In this document: positions 7,665-16,535 of the stretch, piece after piece | Numbering within the stretch: position 1 is the stretch's first letter | How the letters are laid out: every line of letters begins with the position of its first letter | DNA from: Jiangella aurantiaca | GTDB lineage: Bacteria > Actinomycetota > Actinomycetes > Jiangellales > Jiangellaceae | Assembly (NCBI RefSeq): GCF_004349105.1 | Contig: NZ_SMLB01000009.1 | Coordinates: 116,410-180,409, forward strand | Reading direction: 5' to 3' | DNA: 64,000 bases | Translations under genes and position numbers: made by a program | Notes under the pieces: generated by a model | Told to the model about the DNA's origin: nothing | Databases searched by the model: none | Seen by the model: only the letters and a program-made list of their open reading frames with translations

Positions 7665-8503
7665 TACGCGCCGGCGACGGCGGTGACGCCGACCACCAGG
7701 TAGACCAGCCCGCCGAGCAGGACGCCGACGGCGGCGAGCAGGGGCACGCCGCGGGTGATCCACGTCAGCCGGGACGAGCGGTGCGCCGAGTCCGCCAGCA
7801 GAGAGCTGCCCTTGATCACCAGCAGGCCGACGGCGGTGAGCGTCCCGGCCAGCCCGATCGCGAAGCAGACCACCAGGATCAGCGCGTACGCCGTCCGGCC
7901 GGTGAGGATGCCGCTCACCAGGATCAGGAACGCCGACGGCGACGGCAGCAGCCCGCCGGACAGCCCGAGCGCGACCAGACCCCGTCGCGACCACGGCGCC
8001 ACGCCGGGCGGCGGCTCGTGCCCGTGACCGTGGCCGTGCCCATGGCCGTGCCCATGACCATGACCGTGCCCGTGTCCGTGCCCGTGTCCGTGCCCGTGTC
8101 CGTGGCCGGCGGCGGCGAGTGCCGGCGCGGCCCGGACGCTGCGCACGTACCGCCGCAGCAGCCCGACCCCGACGGCGACGACGATCACCGCGGAGATCAC
8201 CTGCAGCCAGGACGTGAGCACCCGGGTGTCGGTGCCGCCGGACGCCGTCAGGCCGACCCAGCCCAGCGCCAGCACGAGCACCGAGAACGTGTGCATGCCG
8301 GCGACGATCGCGCCCAGCACGACCGCGTCGCGGTACCGGGCGTGCGCGCCGATCAGATAGGCGGCCGCGATGGTCTTGCCGTGCCCGGGCGCGACGGCGT
8401 GCGCGCAGCCCACCACGACCGCGACGACCAGCCCGGTCCACCAGACGCCCGGGTTGTCGAAGAGCGCGATCAGCCGGGTGTCGAGTTCGTAGAGCCAGTT
8501 CAC
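7661..8503 (-). CDS. NicO/RcnA-type nickel/cobalt transporter with (GH)15 loop
   Basis: The 280-residue membrane protein has six to seven predicted helices. The first contains GLVVAVVVGCAHAVAPGHGKTIAAAYLIG, the HAxxPGHGK signature of the NicO/RcnA/NiCoT-like family, then AIVAGMHTFSVLVLALG. A central cytoplasmic or periplasmic loop holds 15 consecutive Gly-His pairs (8018-8107), which should chelate nickel, cobalt or zinc. GLLPSPSAFLILVSG follows. The family includes both uptake permeases and efflux pumps. The GTG start overlaps the stop of the upstream surface-protein gene (GTGA), indicating translational coupling and a two-part system. Confidence 0.85.
   Translation of the reverse strand: MNWLYELDTRLIALFDNPGVWWTGLVVAVVVGCAHAVAPGHGKTIAAAYLIGAHARYRDAVVLGAIVAGMHTFSVLVLALGWVGLTASGGTDTRVLTSWLQVISAVIVVAVGVGLLRRYVRSVRAAPALAAAGHGHGHGHGHGHGHGHGHGHGHGHGHGHGHEPPPGVAPWSRRGLVALGLSGGLLPSPSAFLILVSGILTGRTAYALILVVCFAIGLAGTLTAVGLLVIKGSSLLADSAHRSSRLTWITRGVPLLAAVGVLLGGLVYLVVGVTAVAGAY
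8018..8107 (-). repeat. (GH)15 histidine-rich coding repeat
   Basis: Ninety bases encode fifteen Gly-His dipeptides. Histidine codons are CAC or CAT and glycine codons vary over all four, so this is a selected protein repeat rather than recent hexamer slippage only, although three 12-bp units on the 3' part are identical. Likely role: metal capture in the loop of the transporter. Confidence 0.95.
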
Positions 8504-9231
8504 CGGGCCGCCTCGACGGTCTGCGCCATCGCGTCGGCGGCCGGGCGCGCGTCGGGCTGCCGCCGGGTCGTGCCGCGGCGCCACCAGAGCAGGCCGCCGG
8601 CGAGGGCGGCGAGAATCAATCCGCCGGCCGTCATCAGCGCGACCCGGGCCGTCCCGCCGGCCGACGCCGCGTCGAAGCTCCACTGCTGCGTGGCGGTGCT
8701 GGCCGTGAACAGCGCCTGTGCGGGCTCCGACGCGACGTCCGACGTGACGACGGTGCGGTAGTTCTCGTTGATGTCGGTGAGCGTCGTGACCGTCAGCTCG
8801 ACGGTGCCGACCGGCCGCGGGCAGGTGTAGACCAGCTGCGCGCCGAGCGTCAGCAGATCCTGCAGCTGCGTGACCTGCCCCTCGCACGGCTGCCCGTCCT
8901 GCTCGATCACGAAGTGCGAGAGCAGGTAGCTGGGCAGGTTGTCCGAGCGGGCCAGCAGCTCGGCGCCGGTGAGCTGGGCGCCGTTCTCGTCGGTCTGCGT
9001 CGTGAACGCGTCGAGGTGCTCGCCAAGGTTCACCCAGTCGTCCTCGGCCGCGGTCCAGGTGACCGCCACCTCCGCGCCGTCGACGTCCAGCCGTGCCGAC
9101 AACGGCGGCCCGAACGGGTGCGCGCCGGCCGGCGCCGCCGCCAGTCCGGCGACCCCGGCGGCCGTTATGACGGCTGCGAGCGCTACGGCGACCTGCCGGC
9201 GCGGACCGCGGTTCCTGTGGACGATCGGCAC
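8500..9231 (-). CDS. exported membrane-anchored partner of the NicO transporter
   Basis: A 243-residue protein with an N-terminal signal peptide ending in APAGAHPFG, an extracellular domain of about 160 residues, and a C-terminal membrane helix (VALMTAGGLILAALAGGLLWW) followed by basic residues. The mature N-terminus starts with His, and two Cys (QPCEGQ, TCPRPV) may form a disulfide. In actinomycetes a secreted protein beginning AHPxG commonly precedes NicO-type genes and is presumed to help deliver or sense metal; its exact role is not established. The GTG start is preceded by a perfect AGGAGG. It is co-translated with the transporter through a GTGA overlap. Confidence 0.7.
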   Translation of the reverse strand: MPIVHRNRGPRRQVAVALAAVITAAGVAGLAAAPAGAHPFGPPLSARLDVDGAEVAVTWTAAEDDWVNLGEHLDAFTTQTDENGAQLTGAELLARSDNLPSYLLSHFVIEQDGQPCEGQVTQLQDLLTLGAQLVYTCPRPVGTVELTVTTLTDINENYRTVVTSDVASEPAQALFTASTATQQWSFDAASAGGTARVALMTAGGLILAALAGGLLWWRRGTTRRQPDARPAADAMAQTVEAAR

Positions 9232-9663
9232 CGGCCCTCCTTCGGCGTGACAGGACTGCGCACAGCCAACATCGGCCGGGCGCGCAGCATCCGCCGCCCG
9301 GCCGTCGTCCACGTGAACCCCCGATGAACATCCCGTTCGTCCCGGCATGTCCGGTTCCGGTGGGCCAACCCAGTCGGGGGCCATGGAGAGACGTGATCGG
9401 CGCGGCGATCTCGTCCGTACGCCGACGCCGCGCCGCCCTGGGCTGGGCTGGGCCGGTCGTGACCCCGGGGACGGGGTGACACCGGTGCCAACAGTTGGCG
9501 TCCTTGTCACCACGCTCCTACGTCGACCCTCCCGGCGTCGGTGAGAGCCAGCGGGTCGACGTTCTCGGCGGCACCACCTGACCACGGATCGGGGCGAGGA
9601 GCCTCAAGAGTCCGCCGATTCGTCGAACCGAGGGCCGTGGGATCGTGTGTACGGCCATGCGAC
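9232..9663. other. 432-bp intergenic region with one hairpin
   Basis: No convincing gene was found. Short open frames (for example 9347-9544) are Arg/Pro-rich and lack ribosome-binding sites. The region should hold the promoter of the transporter unit and the terminator of the VOC gene. The main structure is the hairpin at 9475-9511. I looked for a cobalamin riboswitch and did not recognise its conserved core. Confidence 0.5.
9475..9511. terminator. two-tier hairpin, possible terminator or RNA element
   Basis: GGTGACA (9475-9481) pairs with TGTCACC (9505-9511), and inside it GCCAAC (9487-9492) pairs with GTTGGC (9494-9499) across one base, separated by a 5-nt internal loop. It lies about 150 bp past the VOC stop and 240 bp upstream of the metal-transporter unit. 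Either a terminator of the former or a leader element of the latter would fit. Confidence 0.4.
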
Positions 9664-10071
9664 TCAGGACTGCGCGCCGGCCTCGGCCAGCTGGGCGTCG
9701 CTGCGGAGGACGCAGAACTCGTTGCCCTCGGGGTCGGCCAGCGTGACCCAGCCCGTGCCGGCGCCGTATATGCCGCGATGGTCGGCGACCTCGGTGGCGC
9801 CGATGCCGCGCAGCCGCTCGATCTCCTCGTCCTGGGTGCGGTCGGTGGGGCGCAGGTCGAAATGCATGCGGTTCTTGACGGTCTTGCCCTCGGGCACCTC
9901 GATGAACAGCACCTGGTGGCTGCCGTCCGGCGCCTGGATCATGCACTCGTCGTGGCCGGGCTGGTTGGGGTCGTCGGCGATGTCGACGTAGGCGAGGACC
10001 TGCTTCCACCACTCCGACAGCTCGTAGGCGTTGGCGCAGTCGATGGTCGTGTGCGAGATGCGCGACGTCAT
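9664..10071 (-). CDS. VOC (glyoxalase/bleomycin-resistance) family protein
   Basis: The 135-residue protein is a single VOC unit of paired beta-alpha-beta-beta-beta modules. It shows TTIDCANAYELSEWWKQVLAY at the N-terminus, MHFDLRPTDR carrying the His of the metal triad near the middle, and WVTLADPEGNEFCVL at the C-terminus with the Glu. This is the layout of glyoxalase I-like and antibiotic-binding dimers. The substrate is unknown. It precedes the sugar operon's 3' end on the same strand with a hairpin in between, so it is probably its own transcription unit. Confidence 0.85.
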   Translation of the reverse strand: MTSRISHTTIDCANAYELSEWWKQVLAYVDIADDPNQPGHDECMIQAPDGSHQVLFIEVPEGKTVKNRMHFDLRPTDRTQDEEIERLRGIGATEVADHRGIYGAGTGWVTLADPEGNEFCVLRSDAQLAEAGAQS

Positions 10072-10079
10072 GGGCCACA

Positions 10080-10124
10080 GCCTGCCGCACGACGGCGCCG
10101 CCGGACGACAGGTTTACGGCAGGC
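10080..10124 (-). terminator. possible terminator of the sugar operon
   Basis: GCCTGCCG (10080-10087) pairs with CGGCAGGC (10117-10124) across 29 nt that include the stop codon of the GH31 gene. It stands at the end of the six-gene reverse-strand operon and just before the VOC start. Confidence 0.45.
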
Positions 10125-12348
10125 CGTCAAACACTGCACGCAGCTCCGGCCACGCGGACGACCGGCAGTAGACCGGGATCTCGTCGATCGGCACCGGCCG
10201 GGTCACCGCCTGCCCACCGGACACCGGCGTGCCCGTCCACACGTCCACCCACGAGCCCGCCGGCAGGTATACGTTCCACGTCGACGCGCCCGGTGACAGG
10301 ACCGGCGCCACCAGCAGGTCGTCACCCAGCAGGAACTGCCGGTCGGCGACCGACCACGCCGACGCGTCGCCGGGGAAGTCGAAGAACAGCCCGCGCATCA
10401 GCGGCGCCGCACCCGACACGGCCGCCGCGGCGGCCGACGACAGGTAGCCGACCAGTCGCTCCCGCAGGTGCGCGAACCGGCGGAACACCGGCAGCACCCG
10501 CTCGTCCCCGGTCTGTTCGGCGACGTTCCACGGGGTGCGGTCGCGCAGCGGCAGCCGGTGGTGGTTGAACTCCGAGTGGTACTGCATGATCGGCATGAAC
10601 GTCGACGCCGCGGCGGCGCGCAGGTACAGCTCGGCATCGGGCACGTCGCCGGAGAAGCCGGCCAGGTCCCAGCCCCAGTAGACGATCCCGCAGGCCCCGG
10701 CCGTGACCCCGGCGACGACGGCAGCGCGGAACCCGTCCCACGTCGAGTCCTCGTCGCCGCCCCAGAACGCGCCGTGCGCCTGCGACCCGGTGAAGCCGGC
10801 CCGGCTGAACGTCACCGGCGCCTTGCCCGCCGACCGCAACAGGTCGCCGTAGGCCCGCGCGTACTCGACGGGGAACCGGTTGTTGCCGGCCAGCCCGCGC
10901 GCCGACCCGCCAGCGTGCACCAGGTCGTGCCCCCACGCGTGCTCGCCGCCGTCGGTCTTGAAGCCGTCGATCCCGACCTCCTCGACCAGGTAGCGGCGCT
11001 TCTCCGTCCACCAGGTGCGCGCCTTCTCCGACGCGAGGTCCGGCATCAGCGCCAGCGGGAACCACCAGCCGCGGTTGCGGTACGGCCGCCCGTCCGCCTC
11101 GGTGACGAGGAAGCCGCCCGCGATCGCCGCGCGTGCGTCCGCCGCCAGCTGGCCGGTCGGGTGCGGCCGCATCTTCAGCAGTGGGATCTGCCACAACAGG
11201 ACCCGGACGTCGCGCGCGTGCAGCTCGTCGACCATGCCCTTCGGGTCCGGCCAAGCGCCGTCGGCGGGGAAGGTGAAATCGGCCAGCAGGTGCGGCGAGC
11301 CGTCCTCGTTCACGTCGTAAACGGCGTCGCGGAACGCGGTGAACGTCGACTCGTCGCTCCACGCCTCGATGACCAGGGCGCCGACGGGGATGTCGTGGTC
11401 CCGGTGGGCGTCCAGCTCCGCCATCACCCGGGCCTGCGTGTTCCACTCGTTGCCGCTGGCCCAGAGCCGGAACACCCAGTCGGGCAGGGCCTCCGGCCGG
11501 CCCACCTCGTCGACGAACTGCCGGACGACATCGGCGGGCGCGCCGGCGTAGAGCCGGACGGAAAGCGCGTCGTCGCCGTCCAGCTCGGCCTCGACGACCA
11601 GCTGGTCAGGCGTCGTCGCGCCGACGTCGTACCAGGTGCGCCGGGCCGTGCGGACGTGGAACCCCCACGACGAAGACGAACCGACGACCAGCGCGTACGG
11701 CATCGGCAGGTACGTCCGCCCGTGCGCGCCCTGCGCCTTGTACTGCTCGAACACGACGGCGTCCAGCGTGCGGCCGCGCTGGTCGACGGCGTCGTAGCGC
11801 TCACCGAACCCGACGACGTGCTCGCCCCCGGCAAGCTGGAGCGCGAACCGGACGCGTCGCGGCCCCTCCGGACCGGTCAGCCACTCGACGCTGCTCGGCA
11901 CCAGCCGGTCGGTGCCGCCCTCGCCGGACAGCGTCAACTCGCCGCCCGACGACGACCACGCGCCGGCCGACACCTCATACCAGCGAGTCCGTCGAGTCGC
12001 ACCGGAAGCCGTCGTCGCCACGAACCGGTACCGGTACACCGTCCCGGCGGCCAGTGGCGGCGTCCACACCGACCAGTACGACCGGTCCGCCAGCGACCGC
12101 GCCTGCGCGGCGGCCAAGTGCCCGCCGTCCGCCGCCTCGTCTGCGGCGGAGTCCCCCGACGACGGCGCCAGCAGCGGCCAGGTCTCCACCCCGCCAGGGC
12201 CGGACCACTCGCACACGACGGCGACGACGGCGTCGGACCCGCGAACCCGCAGCTCGCAGGCCTGGCCGTCCACCGGGAGCGCCGGGACCCGCTGGTCGCC
12301 GGTGACGGCGTACGGGTGCTCGGAGCCGAACGGACGGTGCCGGATCAT
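10114..12348 (-). CDS. glycoside hydrolase family 31 alpha-glycosidase
   Basis: A 744-residue cytoplasmic enzyme without signal peptide. An N-terminal beta-sandwich region (to ~280) precedes the (beta/alpha)8 barrel. GIDGFKTDGGEHAWG carries the catalytic nucleophile (about Asp466) and GAFWGGDEDSTWDGF the acid/base (about Asp532), both canonical for GH31. FSRAGFTGSQAHG just before is also conserved. The family hydrolyses alpha-glucosides or alpha-xylosides from the non-reducing end. The ATG overlaps the stop of the GH15 gene (ATGA), so both are made together. The operon's importer suggests an imported alpha-linked oligosaccharide as substrate; the exact linkage is inference. Confidence 0.9.
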   Translation of the reverse strand: MIRHRPFGSEHPYAVTGDQRVPALPVDGQACELRVRGSDAVVAVVCEWSGPGGVETWPLLAPSSGDSAADEAADGGHLAAAQARSLADRSYWSVWTPPLAAGTVYRYRFVATTASGATRRTRWYEVSAGAWSSSGGELTLSGEGGTDRLVPSSVEWLTGPEGPRRVRFALQLAGGEHVVGFGERYDAVDQRGRTLDAVVFEQYKAQGAHGRTYLPMPYALVVGSSSSWGFHVRTARRTWYDVGATTPDQLVVEAELDGDDALSVRLYAGAPADVVRQFVDEVGRPEALPDWVFRLWASGNEWNTQARVMAELDAHRDHDIPVGALVIEAWSDESTFTAFRDAVYDVNEDGSPHLLADFTFPADGAWPDPKGMVDELHARDVRVLLWQIPLLKMRPHPTGQLAADARAAIAGGFLVTEADGRPYRNRGWWFPLALMPDLASEKARTWWTEKRRYLVEEVGIDGFKTDGGEHAWGHDLVHAGGSARGLAGNNRFPVEYARAYGDLLRSAGKAPVTFSRAGFTGSQAHGAFWGGDEDSTWDGFRAAVVAGVTAGACGIVYWGWDLAGFSGDVPDAELYLRAAAASTFMPIMQYHSEFNHHRLPLRDRTPWNVAEQTGDERVLPVFRRFAHLRERLVGYLSSAAAAAVSGAAPLMRGLFFDFPGDASAWSVADRQFLLGDDLLVAPVLSPGASTWNVYLPAGSWVDVWTGTPVSGGQAVTRPVPIDEIPVYCRSSAWPELRAVFDGLP

Positions 12349-13484
12349 CGGGCGCTCCCCACCAGGCCGAGCTCGGCCGCCAGCGTCAGGTACATGCCGT
12401 GCGACCAGAGCAGCGGCGTCGCGACCGTGCCCCAGCGGTCGATCCACTCCTGCTCGCGGTCCGGGGCCAGCAGGTGGTGCCCGACCTGCTCGGGCAGCTC
12501 GCCGTCCGGCGTGGCCTGCGCCGCGATCCACCGCAGGCTCGCCAGCGCCTTCTCACGACGCCCGGCCGCGGCGTGGTTCCAGCCGAGCAACGCCGTCAGC
12601 AGCGGCCACTGCCCGCCGCCGTAGAACGTGTCGGCGGCGTACCGGTGCACGCCACCGTCGACGCACAGCGCGGCCTCGACGGCGTCCACCGTCGCCCTCC
12701 CGATCGCGCTCTCGACTCCGACCAGCCCGAACGGCGCGACGCAGGCCAGCAGGCTCGCGTCGACGTCGGCCGCGCCGAGCCATTTCATCAGGTGACCGTC
12801 GACAACGCCCTCGGCGAGCACCAGCGAGTCGATCGCCGCGGCGGCCTCGGCCGCGGCCGACCGCAATGCGCCCGGCAGCGCGCCGGCCAGCGCCGGATGG
12901 GCCGTCGCCGCCGCCAACCCGGCCCGGATCGCGCCCAGCGTGGACACGTGCCGGTGGTCGACGTGCTCCTCCCACCAGTCGTAGCAGGGCCGGGCCCAGA
13001 ACGTCGTCAGGTACCGCACCGCCGTGGCCACGCCGCCGTCGACACCGTCGACCGGTCCGTGCCGGTCGGCGTGCGCCGCCAGCGCCCACAACCAGGTGCC
13101 GTAGCCGTCGAGCTGGAAGTCCCACCACGGGTCGTTCCCGACGGCGCCGTCGATGGTGTACCGCGTCGGCAGCATGTCGGCGACCGGGATGTGCTCGCCC
13201 CTGCCGGCCCGCCCGACCAGCGCGTCGACCTGGTCCGTCCGCTTGGTCAGCACGTCGGCGCACCAGCGGTGGAAGGCCGCCGGGCCGTCGGCGTCGCCGT
13301 ACCGGCTGGCGCCCTCGGCGATGAACGCGCCGTCACGGAACCAGCTGTAGCCGCGGTAGGCGCTGAACGTCGGGCTGGCCGGGTAGGCGCCGGACGGGGC
13401 CTGGTGGGTGGCGATGACCCGGTGGCTGGCCTCGGCGAGCGTGACCAGCTCGCCGAGGTCGGCCGGGGTGGAGGTGTCGGTCAC
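12345..13484 (-). CDS. GH15-like glycosidase (glucoamylase fold)
   Basis: The 379-residue protein is an alpha/alpha-toroid hydrolase. Diagnostic stretches are RGYSWFRDGAFIAEG (residues 44-58), DPWWDFQLDGYGTWLWAL (118-135), CYDWWEEHVDHRHVSTLGA with the putative catalytic Glu (about 172-173), and PDGELPEQV with the second Glu near 330. The C-terminal TPLLWSHGMYL is typical of GH15. It has no signal peptide, so it acts on imported sugars. It is shorter than secreted glucoamylases, lacking their N-terminal beta-domain. It lies between the binding protein and the GH31 gene; alternative specificities (dextran, trehalose, glucan) cannot be excluded. Confidence 0.85.
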   Translation of the reverse strand: MTDTSTPADLGELVTLAEASHRVIATHQAPSGAYPASPTFSAYRGYSWFRDGAFIAEGASRYGDADGPAAFHRWCADVLTKRTDQVDALVGRAGRGEHIPVADMLPTRYTIDGAVGNDPWWDFQLDGYGTWLWALAAHADRHGPVDGVDGGVATAVRYLTTFWARPCYDWWEEHVDHRHVSTLGAIRAGLAAATAHPALAGALPGALRSAAAEAAAAIDSLVLAEGVVDGHLMKWLGAADVDASLLACVAPFGLVGVESAIGRATVDAVEAALCVDGGVHRYAADTFYGGGQWPLLTALLGWNHAAAGRREKALASLRWIAAQATPDGELPEQVGHHLLAPDREQEWIDRWGTVATPLLWSHGMYLTLAAELGLVGSAR

Positions 13485-13516
13485 GGATGCTCTCTTCTTC
13501 GTCGACCCAAGGGTGG

Positions 13517-14764
13517 TCAGAGCAGCTCGTCGACGCGGGCGGCGGCGTCGGCGACGGCCTGCTCGACGGTCTTGCGGCCGGCCGCGGCGTTGCCCAGCTC
13601 CTCGGTGACGGCGTCCTGCATCTCCTGCTGACGGACGATCACCGGCGGCAGCACGGTCTCGTCCAGCGCGTCGAAGACGGCCTGACGGTTCGCCGGTGGC
13701 GTCTGCTCGAGGTACGGCGCCAGCTTGTCCTGGTCGGCGATCGGCGGGAGCTCCCAGCCGGCGTTGAGCCGGGTGTCGACCGTGGTGTCGGACGACGTCA
13801 GGAACTCCAGCCAGGCCTGCGCCTCCTCGGGGTGCTCACTGTTCGCGCTGACGACGACGCCGTTGGTGAACATCGCGCTCGCCTTGGTCTGGTCGCCCGG
13901 CTCGACGACGACGTCCCACTCGAACGGGACGTCGGCCAGCGGGCCGAACATCCAGATGCCGCTGTGCCACATGGCCAGCTTGCCCTCGCGGAACAGCGTC
14001 GAGTCGAAGTCCGGGGTGCCGGCGCCCTCGGCCTCGGTCGGCATGACGGTGCCGGACTTGCCGGTCAGCCAGGTCGCCGCGGCGATGCCCTCGGGGCTGT
14101 CAAACGCCGTTGCGCTGCCGTCCTCGGTGAGGAACCGCCCGCCGGCCTGAGCCAGCGCCTTGTAGAACTCGTGGAACGTCGCCGGCTGGTAGTCGCCCCA
14201 GACGCCGGCCGCGGTGTCCGTCAGCGCCTCGGCGGCGGCCCGCTCATCCTCCCACGTCCAGTCCGCGGTCGGCTCCGGCACGCCGGCCGCCGCGAACAGG
14301 TCCTTGTTGTAGAACAGGACGACGTCGCTGAACGACTCCGGCAGGCCCAGCTGGGTGCCGTCGTGCTGGAACGCCTCGAGCAGCGACGGCGTGTAGGCGT
14401 CACCGTCGACGTCGAGCTCCGCGAGCGCGCCGCTCTCGGCGTAAGTCACGAAGTTCTCGTAGTTCAGCTCGAACGCGTCGGCCTCGGTGCCGCCGGCGAC
14501 CGCCGTCTGCAGCTTGGTGAAGTAGTCGGCGTACGGCGTCGTCTCGACCTGGACGTCGATGTTCGGGTTCTCGTCCTCGAACGCGGCGACGATCGCGTCG
14601 AGGTTCTGCTCGTTGCCGCCGTTGGACGAGAACTCCATGTAGCGGACGACGACCTCGCCGTCCTCGCCGCCGTCGGAGCGGGTGGCCGAGCCCTGGGAGC
14701 AGGCCGAAAGCGCCAGTAGCGCGGCCGCAGCGGCCACGGCGCCGAGCCGGATCGGGTGAGTCAT
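13517..14764 (-). CDS. ABC sugar-binding lipoprotein
   Basis: This 415-residue solute-binding protein has a signal sequence ending in the lipobox LSAC at about residues 17-20. It would therefore be lipid-anchored outside the membrane. The body is a family 1 (MalE-like) protein: TTPYADYFTKLQTAVAGGTEADAFEL and WLEFLTSSDTT are typical. The ATG of MTHPIRLG was chosen over an in-frame ATG four codons upstream because GGAG lies correctly before it. It captures an oligosaccharide and delivers it to the two permeases encoded directly upstream. No ATPase gene is in the operon, so a shared MsiK-type ATPase is presumed. Confidence 0.9.
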   Translation of the reverse strand: MTHPIRLGAVAAAAALLALSACSQGSATRSDGGEDGEVVVRYMEFSSNGGNEQNLDAIVAAFEDENPNIDVQVETTPYADYFTKLQTAVAGGTEADAFELNYENFVTYAESGALAELDVDGDAYTPSLLEAFQHDGTQLGLPESFSDVVLFYNKDLFAAAGVPEPTADWTWEDERAAAEALTDTAAGVWGDYQPATFHEFYKALAQAGGRFLTEDGSATAFDSPEGIAAATWLTGKSGTVMPTEAEGAGTPDFDSTLFREGKLAMWHSGIWMFGPLADVPFEWDVVVEPGDQTKASAMFTNGVVVSANSEHPEEAQAWLEFLTSSDTTVDTRLNAGWELPPIADQDKLAPYLEQTPPANRQAVFDALDETVLPPVIVRQQEMQDAVTEELGNAAAGRKTVEQAVADAAARVDELL

Positions 14765-14776
14765 CGGTAACTCCAT

Positions 14777-15577
14777 TCACTTGAGCCCGGAGCGGGCCAC
14801 GCCTTGGATGACGTACTTCTGCGCCGCGAGATAGAGCACGGCGATCGGGACGATGCTGATCACGGAGCCGGCCATCACCACGTCCCACTCGGTGGTGAAC
14901 TGGCCGTGCAGTGTGCTGAGGCCGAGCGGAAGCGTCATCAGCTCCGGCGAGCGGATGACCACCAGCGGCCAGAGAAAGCTGTTCCAGCTGGACATGAACG
15001 CCAGGACGGCGAACGTCGCCAGCGCCGGCCGGATCAGCGGCCAGACGATCGAGACGAAGATGCGCAGGTGCCCGGCGCCGTCGATGGTCGCCGCCTCGTC
15101 CAGCTCGATCGGCACCTGCGCGACCGCCTGCCGGAGCAGGAACACGCCGAACGCCGACGCGATGCTGGGCGCCAGCAGGGCGGCGTAGGTGTCGACGAGG
15201 TTCAGCTCGCGCATCTCGATGAACAGCGGGACGACGAGCACCTGCATCGGCACCATGAGCGTCGCGAGGTACACCAGGAACAGCGCGTTGCGGCCCGGGA
15301 AGTCCAGCCGGGCGAACGCGTAGGCGGCCATGGCGCTGGTGATGAGCTGCAGCAGCGTCGACGCGACGGCGATCCAGAGGCTGTTGGCCAGGATCCGCCA
15401 GAACGGCATCGCGTCGAGCAGCGTGCGGTACGCGTCCAGCCCGGGCTCGTCGGGGATCAGGTCCGGCGACCCGAGCCCGGCGCCCGGCGTGATCGACGTG
15501 ATCACCGTCCAGGCGAACGGGAACAGCATGACCAGCGCGCCGGCGATGACGGCGGCGTACAGCGCGGCTCTACGCAT
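14777..15577 (-). CDS. carbohydrate ABC transporter permease (MalG type)
   Basis: A 266-residue inner-membrane protein with six predicted helices. The cytoplasmic EAA loop, DEAATIDGAGHLRIFVSIVWP, contacts the ATPase. MVPMQVLVVPLFIEMRELNLVDTYAALL and SSWNSFLWPLVV are standard MalG-family landmarks. It pairs with the MalF-like permease whose gene overlaps its start by 8 bp. The stop is 12 bp from the binding-protein start, indicating one transcript. Confidence 0.92.
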   Translation of the reverse strand: MRRAALYAAVIAGALVMLFPFAWTVITSITPGAGLGSPDLIPDEPGLDAYRTLLDAMPFWRILANSLWIAVASTLLQLITSAMAAYAFARLDFPGRNALFLVYLATLMVPMQVLVVPLFIEMRELNLVDTYAALLAPSIASAFGVFLLRQAVAQVPIELDEAATIDGAGHLRIFVSIVWPLIRPALATFAVLAFMSSWNSFLWPLVVIRSPELMTLPLGLSTLHGQFTTEWDVVMAGSVISIVPIAVLYLAAQKYVIQGVARSGLK

Positions 15578-16535
15578 AGGTCACCCACCTCCGCTGGCCG
15601 CGGACCTGGATGATCGTGACCACGAGCACCACCACGAACAGCAGCCACGACAGCGCCGACGCGTCGCCGGCCCGGCCGTACCGGAACGTGAGGTCGTAGA
15701 TCTGCTGGACGACGACCTCGGTCGCGCCGGCCGGCCCGCCGCCGGTCATGACGTATACCTGGTCGAACACCTGGAAGCCGTTGATCAGCGAGATGACCAC
15801 CACGAAGAAGGTCGACGGCGACAGCAGCGGCAGCGTCACGTACCGGAACCGCTGCCACGCGCTGGTGCCGTCGACCCGCGCGGCGTCGTACAGCTCGCCG
15901 GGGATCGACTGCAGCCCGGCCAGCAGGATGATCATGACGAAGCCCAGGTCCTTCCACGCCGACGCGAGGATCACCGACGGCATCGCCCACGCCGGGTCGG
16001 TCCACCAGCCGGGTCCGTCGACGCCGACGAGCTCGAGCACGTGGTTGACCAGGCCGTTCGCCGGGCTCAGCAGCCAGCGCCACAGGAGCGCGACGACCAC
16101 CCAGCTGGTGACGACCGGCAGGAAGTACGCCGCCCGGAACACGTTGCGGCCGCGCAGCGCGGTGTTCAGGGCCAGCGCCGCGGCGAGCCCGAGGACGTAG
16201 ACGAGCGGCAGGTAGCCGGCGATGTAGCCGAGCGTGTGCCCGAACGCCGCCCAGGTGTCGCCGTCGGAGAGCAGCTCGCGGTAGTTGGCCAGGCCGACGA
16301 ACTCCATCGGGGTGATGAGGTTCCAGTCATGCAGCGACACCCACAGCGAACTGACCATCGGGACCAGCGTGAACAGCGTCAGCGGAACCAGACTCGGGGC
16401 CAGGAACAGCGCGACGATGCCGGCGTAGCGCAGCCGGTTGCCGCCGTAGCGCAGGGCGTTGCGGTGACGGTTCTTGGGCTGGCGCGGCCGCTCCGTCGCC
16501 GTGTGCGTGGGGTGGCCGGTCGTCGCGGTGCTCAT
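15570..16535 (-). CDS. carbohydrate ABC transporter permease (MalF type)
   Basis: The 321-residue inner-membrane permease begins with a basic cytoplasmic tail, then about six helices (GIVALFLAPSLVPLTLFTLVP first). The EAA-like loop YDAARVDGTSAWQRFRYVTLP marks the ATPase contact. FQVFDQVYVMTGGGPAGATEV is a family hallmark. It forms a heterodimer with the following MalG-type permease. The ATG overlaps the stop of the ROK regulator gene (ATGA), so regulator and transporter are translated in register on one message. Confidence 0.92.
   Translation of the reverse strand: MSTATTGHPTHTATERPRQPKNRHRNALRYGGNRLRYAGIVALFLAPSLVPLTLFTLVPMVSSLWVSLHDWNLITPMEFVGLANYRELLSDGDTWAAFGHTLGYIAGYLPLVYVLGLAAALALNTALRGRNVFRAAYFLPVVTSWVVVALLWRWLLSPANGLVNHVLELVGVDGPGWWTDPAWAMPSVILASAWKDLGFVMIILLAGLQSIPGELYDAARVDGTSAWQRFRYVTLPLLSPSTFFVVVISLINGFQVFDQVYVMTGGGPAGATEVVVQQIYDLTFRYGRAGDASALSWLLFVVVLVVTIIQVRGQRRWVTYA

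Noticed and set aside
8018..8107. Tandem GTGCCC/GTGTCC hexamers that could be read as a repeat array or CRISPR-like locus
   Set aside because: Every unit is in frame with a membrane protein and encodes Gly-His; there are no spacers.
9232..9663. Cobalamin riboswitch upstream of the metal-transporter unit
   Set aside because: No B12-box-like GCCACTG core or paired arms in the right order; only a simple two-tier hairpin.
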